Assembly: GCA_945890485.1 (NCBI GenBank)
Contig: CAMDCN010000002.1
Location: 1 to 64,000 of the forward strand
From: Candidatus Sulfopaludibacter sp. SbA3
GTDB lineage: Bacteria; Acidobacteriota; Terriglobia; Bryobacterales; Bryobacteraceae
DNA: 64,000 bases
Direction: 5' to 3'
The translations under genes and the position numbers were made by a program. Below, piece by piece: positions 60,647-64,000 of the stretch (positions within the stretch are counted from its first letter, which is position 1; each line of letters opens with the position of its first letter). The notes beneath the pieces were generated by a model that worked only from the letters and a program-made list of their open reading frames with translations, did no database searches and had not been told where the DNA came from.

Positions 60647-61411
60647 ATGGCATACCCTTTGACCCGCCGTCACCTGTGGACCCTCGCCCTCCCTCTGGCC
60701 CCCGTCGCCTACGCCGCCGATCCGGTGCCCGCCGCCTACCCGGTTCAGCCTCTCGAACTGGCCCGTGAGATGGTCGGCGCCTCCCACGCCAACTTTCAGA
60801 AGGTGCAGGCGCTTGTCGGCGCCCGCCCGTCTCTGGCAACCGCTGCCGTCGATTGGGGTTTTGGCGACTGGGAGGACGCCCTCGGCGCCGCTTCCCACGT
60901 GGGGAACCGCCAGATCGCGGAGTTCCTCCTGTCTAACGGCGCTCGGCCGACTATATTCTCCGCCGCCATGCTCGGCCAGTTAGATGTCGTGAAGGCGTTC
61001 CTCACCGCCCTGCCCGGCGCACAGAAGATCACCGGGCCCCACAGCATCAGCCTTCTCGCCCACGCCAAAGCCGGAGGCAAGGCGGCCGAAGCCGTCTATC
61101 AGTACCTCGACTCGCTGGGCGATGCCGGTTCTCCTGCCCGCCCACCGCTCGCCCCCGGCGACATCGAATTGCTCACCGGCGTCTACGCGTTCGGACCCGG
61201 CCCCTCCGAACGCATTGAGATAAGTCAGCGCAATGGCCAACTTCGCTTCCTCCGCCTCGGCGCCACGGCCTGCAACCTGATTCACCTCGGCAACCGCACA
61301 TTCCACCCCGTCGGCGCCCCCGCCGTCCGCGTCCGCTTCTCTATCGTTCCCGGCCGCACCATCATTACTATTCATGACCCCGGTGTCGTCCTCACTGCGG
61401 TCAAAGCGTAA
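60647..61411 (+). CDS. Exported ankyrin-like protein, 254 aa
   Basis: A signal peptide (1-23, LTRRHLWTLALPLAPVAYAAD) and then a mostly helical region (about 55-135) whose GASHVGNRQIAEFLLSNGARPTIFSAAMLGQLDVVKAFL reads as two degenerate ankyrin repeats. The C-terminal part (about 165-254) is beta-rich and looks like the short Ig-like or DUF3471-type domain often found after serine hydrolases (ELLTGVYAFGPGPSERIEI). Function unknown. It stands alone between the regulator and the third TonB receptor. Confidence 0.7.
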   Translation: MAYPLTRRHLWTLALPLAPVAYAADPVPAAYPVQPLELAREMVGASHANFQKVQALVGARPSLATAAVDWGFGDWEDALGAASHVGNRQIAEFLLSNGARPTIFSAAMLGQLDVVKAFLTALPGAQKITGPHSISLLAHAKAGGKAAEAVYQYLDSLGDAGSPARPPLAPGDIELLTGVYAFGPGPSERIEISQRNGQLRFLRLGATACNLIHLGNRTFHPVGAPAVRVRFSIVPGRTIITIHDPGVVLTAVKA

Positions 61412-61477
61412 TGCAAGATTCATGCGAAGTTAACGCCGTCTTCAGGTCCCTCTGACATCCTTTCAGCAAGGACCAGA

Positions 61478-64000
61478 ATGATCGCCAAACCAGTCTTGAG
61501 AACCGGCCTCCTCGGAAGCCTCTTTCTCGCTTCGCTTCTCGGACAATTTGACTCCGCCGCCGTTGTTGGCGCGGTCCGCGATGAAAAAGGCGGGGCCGTC
61601 GCTGCCGCCAAAGTCACTCTCCGGAACAACGACACCGGTCTCGTTCTTTCCACCGAAACCGCGGAATCCGGTGACTACATCTTCCCGTCGGTGCGCATCG
61701 GCTCTTATAAGGTCACCGCCGAGAAGACAGGCTTCGCCGTCGCCTCGGCCGAAAACGTATCTCTTACCGTGAACGCGCGTCAGCGTGTCGATCTCGCCCT
61801 GCGCGTCGGTACCGTCAGCGAGACCGTCAACGTGGAGGCCACGACGCCTCTCCTCGAAGCCGACAGCTCCTCCAAGGGCCAAGTGATTGCCGCCCGTCAA
61901 GTTGTCGAGCTGCCGCTCCAGGGCCGCTCCTACGCCAACCTTGCTCTTCTAGCTCCCGGCGTCCGCCAGTCCCAATCCGGTAACCAAGGCTCCATCGCCT
62001 TCCGCCGGGAGGGCTCCTACAATGTCAACGGCCTCCGCTCGGTCTGGAACAACTTCCTGCTCGACGGTATCGACAACAACTTCTACGGCACCACGAATCA
62101 GGGCTTTTCGAACCAGTCCATCCAACCCTCCCCGGACTCCGTCGCCGAGTTTCGCCTCATCGTGAACGCCTACTCCGCCGAGTTCGGCCGTTCCGGCGGC
62201 GCAGTGATGAACGTGGCTTCGAAGTCTGGCACGAACAACCTGCACGGCGCTCTTTGGGAGTTCCTCCAGAACGAAAAGCTCAACGCCACCGGCTTCTTTA
62301 AGCCCACCCTCAACCAGAAGCCCATCAACAAACGCAATCAGTTTGGCGTCGCTATTGGCGGTCCGATCGTGAAAGATCGCACGTTTTTCTTCGCTGACTA
62401 CGAAGGCTCCCGCTGGTCTATTGCCCCCTTCGCCCTTACCGCTGTCCCGACGGCCACGATGCGCGCTGGTGTCCTTCCCCTCGACGTCCGCGCTCCCTTC
62501 ACCTTTCGTGACGACCAAGGCCGCACCATCGCCGCCGGAACCGTCTTCCCTGCCGGCACCGCCGTTCCCATGACCGCTTTTGCCCGCCGGGTCCTTGCCG
62601 AACTTCCCCAGTCGAACCGCGCAGGCGGCGGCGCCCTCGGCATCGCCACCAACTTCGGCAACTTCGATCAGAACCGGCTCACCGATAACAAAGGGGCCAT
62701 TAAAGTCGACCACAGCATCGCCCCCAATCTCACGTCCTTTTTCCGCTACGCCCATCGCCGCCAGAACATTCAAGCGCCTGGCCTCATCACCGGTTTCGCC
62801 GGCGGCAACAACCTCGGCAACCTCGACACCTTCAACCAGCAGGGCATCGCCGGTCTCACCTGGACCAAGTCGCCCACGGAAGTCCTCGAATACCGTTTCG
62901 CCGTCACCCGTCTCGGCATGGACCGCCTGCCTGCGCAAATCGGTGGCCCCTCCATGCGGGAACTTTTCGGCATCACCGGTCTGCCGGAAGGTCCTCGGAT
63001 CCAGGGCGGTATCACGCCGCAGGACATTCAGGGTTTCCCCCGCTTTGGCCGCCAGTCGACCAATCCTCAGGCCCAGTTTCCAACCACGCTGAACTCCCGC
63101 TTGAACCTCTCGAAGATTCGCAACCGCCACAACCTCAAGATGGGCTACGAGCTACTCTATATGGACATCGTGGTTGACGATACCAACCCGCTCTATGGCA
63201 TCGACGGCTACGGCGGCTTCTATTCACGCCTCCCCGGGCAGAACCTTGGCGCCCTTGCCGGAGCCAGCGCCAACACGGTTCACTCCCTCGCCGACTTCTA
63301 TTTCGGCGCGCGCAGTTCTTATCAATTCGCGACCCAGGTGGAGGCCGAAGTGCGCCAGCAGGCCCACTGGTTCTACCTCCAGGACGACTTCAAGGTCAAC
63401 TCCAAGCTCACCCTGAACTTGGGTCTGCGGTATGAGATGACCACCCCCGCCTACGACGCCAACAACCGCCTGGCCAACTTCGACCCCGCGCAGAACAAGC
63501 TCGTCGTTGCTACGGATGGAGGCATTGAGAACCGCACTCTTCAGCGCCAAACCTGGAACAACTTCGCCCCCCGCTTCGGCGCCGCTTATCAACTCGATTC
63601 GAAAACGGTTCTCCGCGGTGGGTATGGCTTTGGCTGGAACTATTGGAACCGCATGGCCTCGGCTGAGTACCTCAGCACGAATGCCCCGTTCGTCACCCGC
63701 TTTTCGGCCCAGAACAGCCCGGCTCAACTCGGCAACCTCTGCGTCGCGAATGCTTTTTCGAACTGCTTCCGCACCCGCGAACAGGGCTACCCCATTGACC
63801 CCGGTTCCAACGTCATCCTCCACATGGACCGCAACACGCCGTGGGGCTACGTGCAGAACTGGCACTTCACCATCCAGCGGACGCTCTTCAAGAACACCCT
63901 CCTCGACGTCGCCTACGTCGGCAACCGCGCTGATCACCTGCCTATCCTCGGTGACCTCAATCAGGCTCGGCCCATCACCCAGGCAGAACTCGGCCAGGGC
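61478..64000 (+). CDS. TonB-dependent receptor with carboxypeptidase-like domain (3' part beyond window)
   Basis: The frame is open for 841 codons to the window end. It begins with a signal peptide (LLGSLFLASLLGQ), a carboxypeptidase-like domain (AAVVGAVRDEKGGAVAAAKVTLRNND), a plug domain (VELPLQGRSYANLALLAPGVRQS; NFLLDGIDNNFYGTTNQG) and barrel strands with a GGPIVKDRTFFFADYEGS segment typical of Oar-like receptors. AAGGA (61468-61472) lies 5 nt before the ATG. The C-terminus is missing. No transporter gene is next to it in the window. Confidence 0.93.
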   Translation, partial: MIAKPVLRTGLLGSLFLASLLGQFDSAAVVGAVRDEKGGAVAAAKVTLRNNDTGLVLSTETAESGDYIFPSVRIGSYKVTAEKTGFAVASAENVSLTVNARQRVDLALRVGTVSETVNVEATTPLLEADSSSKGQVIAARQVVELPLQGRSYANLALLAPGVRQSQSGNQGSIAFRREGSYNVNGLRSVWNNFLLDGIDNNFYGTTNQGFSNQSIQPSPDSVAEFRLIVNAYSAEFGRSGGAVMNVASKSGTNNLHGALWEFLQNEKLNATGFFKPTLNQKPINKRNQFGVAIGGPIVKDRTFFFADYEGSRWSIAPFALTAVPTATMRAGVLPLDVRAPFTFRDDQGRTIAAGTVFPAGTAVPMTAFARRVLAELPQSNRAGGGALGIATNFGNFDQNRLTDNKGAIKVDHSIAPNLTSFFRYAHRRQNIQAPGLITGFAGGNNLGNLDTFNQQGIAGLTWTKSPTEVLEYRFAVTRLGMDRLPAQIGGPSMRELFGITGLPEGPRIQGGITPQDIQGFPRFGRQSTNPQAQFPTTLNSRLNLSKIRNRHNLKMGYELLYMDIVVDDTNPLYGIDGYGGFYSRLPGQNLGALAGASANTVHSLADFYFGARSSYQFATQVEAEVRQQAHWFYLQDDFKVNSKLTLNLGLRYEMTTPAYDANNRLANFDPAQNKLVVATDGGIENRTLQRQTWNNFAPRFGAAYQLDSKTVLRGGYGFGWNYWNRMASAEYLSTNAPFVTRFSAQNSPAQLGNLCVANAFSNCFRTREQGYPIDPGSNVILHMDRNTPWGYVQNWHFTIQRTLFKNTLLDVAYVGNRADHLPILGDLNQARPITQAELGQG

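Noticed and set aside
61949-63130. 393-codon minus-strand frame
   Set aside because: Shadow of the third TonB receptor; Gly/Val/Glu-rich with no domain.
1-64000. CRISPR arrays, tandem repeats or further RNA genes
   Set aside because: I saw no regularly spaced repeats, and only the one tRNA could be folded by eye.

Overview
The window is high-GC chromosomal DNA. Several features point to an acidobacterium of the Solibacter/Bryobacter type: three very large TonB-dependent receptors with N-terminal carboxypeptidase-like domains, a triad of pre-peptidase/DUF1549-DUF1553/DUF1501 genes, DUF1080 and FAD-dependent oxidoreductase genes of kinds common in soil Acidobacteria, and a ToxR-like winged-helix membrane regulator. 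That assignment is inference from gene content; the window has no rRNA or other marker.

Layout. 1-4154 is the end of an integrated element: an IS630-type transposase N-terminus cut by the window edge, two unknown genes, an excisionase-like HTH protein, a small membrane protein, the stump of an alpha/beta hydrolase, and a tyrosine integrase lying next to the 3' end of tRNA-Ser(CGA). 4282-8870 holds dnaJ, grpE, hrcA and an S41 peptidase (minus strand). 8829-14440 carries a membrane protein, DUF429, Uma2, an S10 peptidase, an MFS transporter, an outer-membrane-like protein and another membrane protein. 14405-17861 is a tight minus-strand catabolic operon (acetamidase family, MR/MLE enolase-superfamily enzyme, amidohydrolase, membrane protein). 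17890-22774 alternates secreted esterases, a DUF1080 protein, an FAD oxidoreductase and a DUF2383 protein.

22865-25782 is a two-gene McrBC restriction system. 25817-28196 has a Tat-exported amine oxidase and a nitrilase-family enzyme. 28270-37429 reads as one plus-strand unit: acyltransferase, ABC ATPase, adenylate-forming enzyme, substrate-binding lipoprotein, permease, TonB receptor and methyltransferase, apparently a dedicated import and activation system. It is followed by an inverted gene for an unusual ankyrin/heme-motif/toroid protein (37433-39292). Next comes a second plus-strand operon (39338-44989) with a HemN-like radical SAM enzyme, a flavin-dependent-halogenase-like enzyme, a thioesterase, a CoA-ligase-like enzyme and a cation/proton antiporter. 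This operon is the best candidate for an undescribed small-molecule pathway.

45006-50653 is the PPC/DUF1549-DUF1553/DUF1501 triad, ending in a strong bidirectional terminator. 50713-54315 is a second TonB receptor. 54673-58373 is an esterase plus a transglutaminase-like protein. 58284-59651 pairs an alkyltransferase-like protein with an AraC/GyrI regulator. 59744-64000 has a membrane-bound winged-helix regulator, an ankyrin-like protein and a third TonB receptor cut by the window end.

One regulatory pattern recurs. Nine gene starts have a TAnnnT hexamer 6-10 nt before the start codon and little or no Shine-Dalgarno sequence. In two divergent pairs the two hexamers overlap within a 21-28 bp gap. 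This suggests widespread leaderless transcription. Other genes in the window have clear Shine-Dalgarno sequences, so both start modes seem to coexist.
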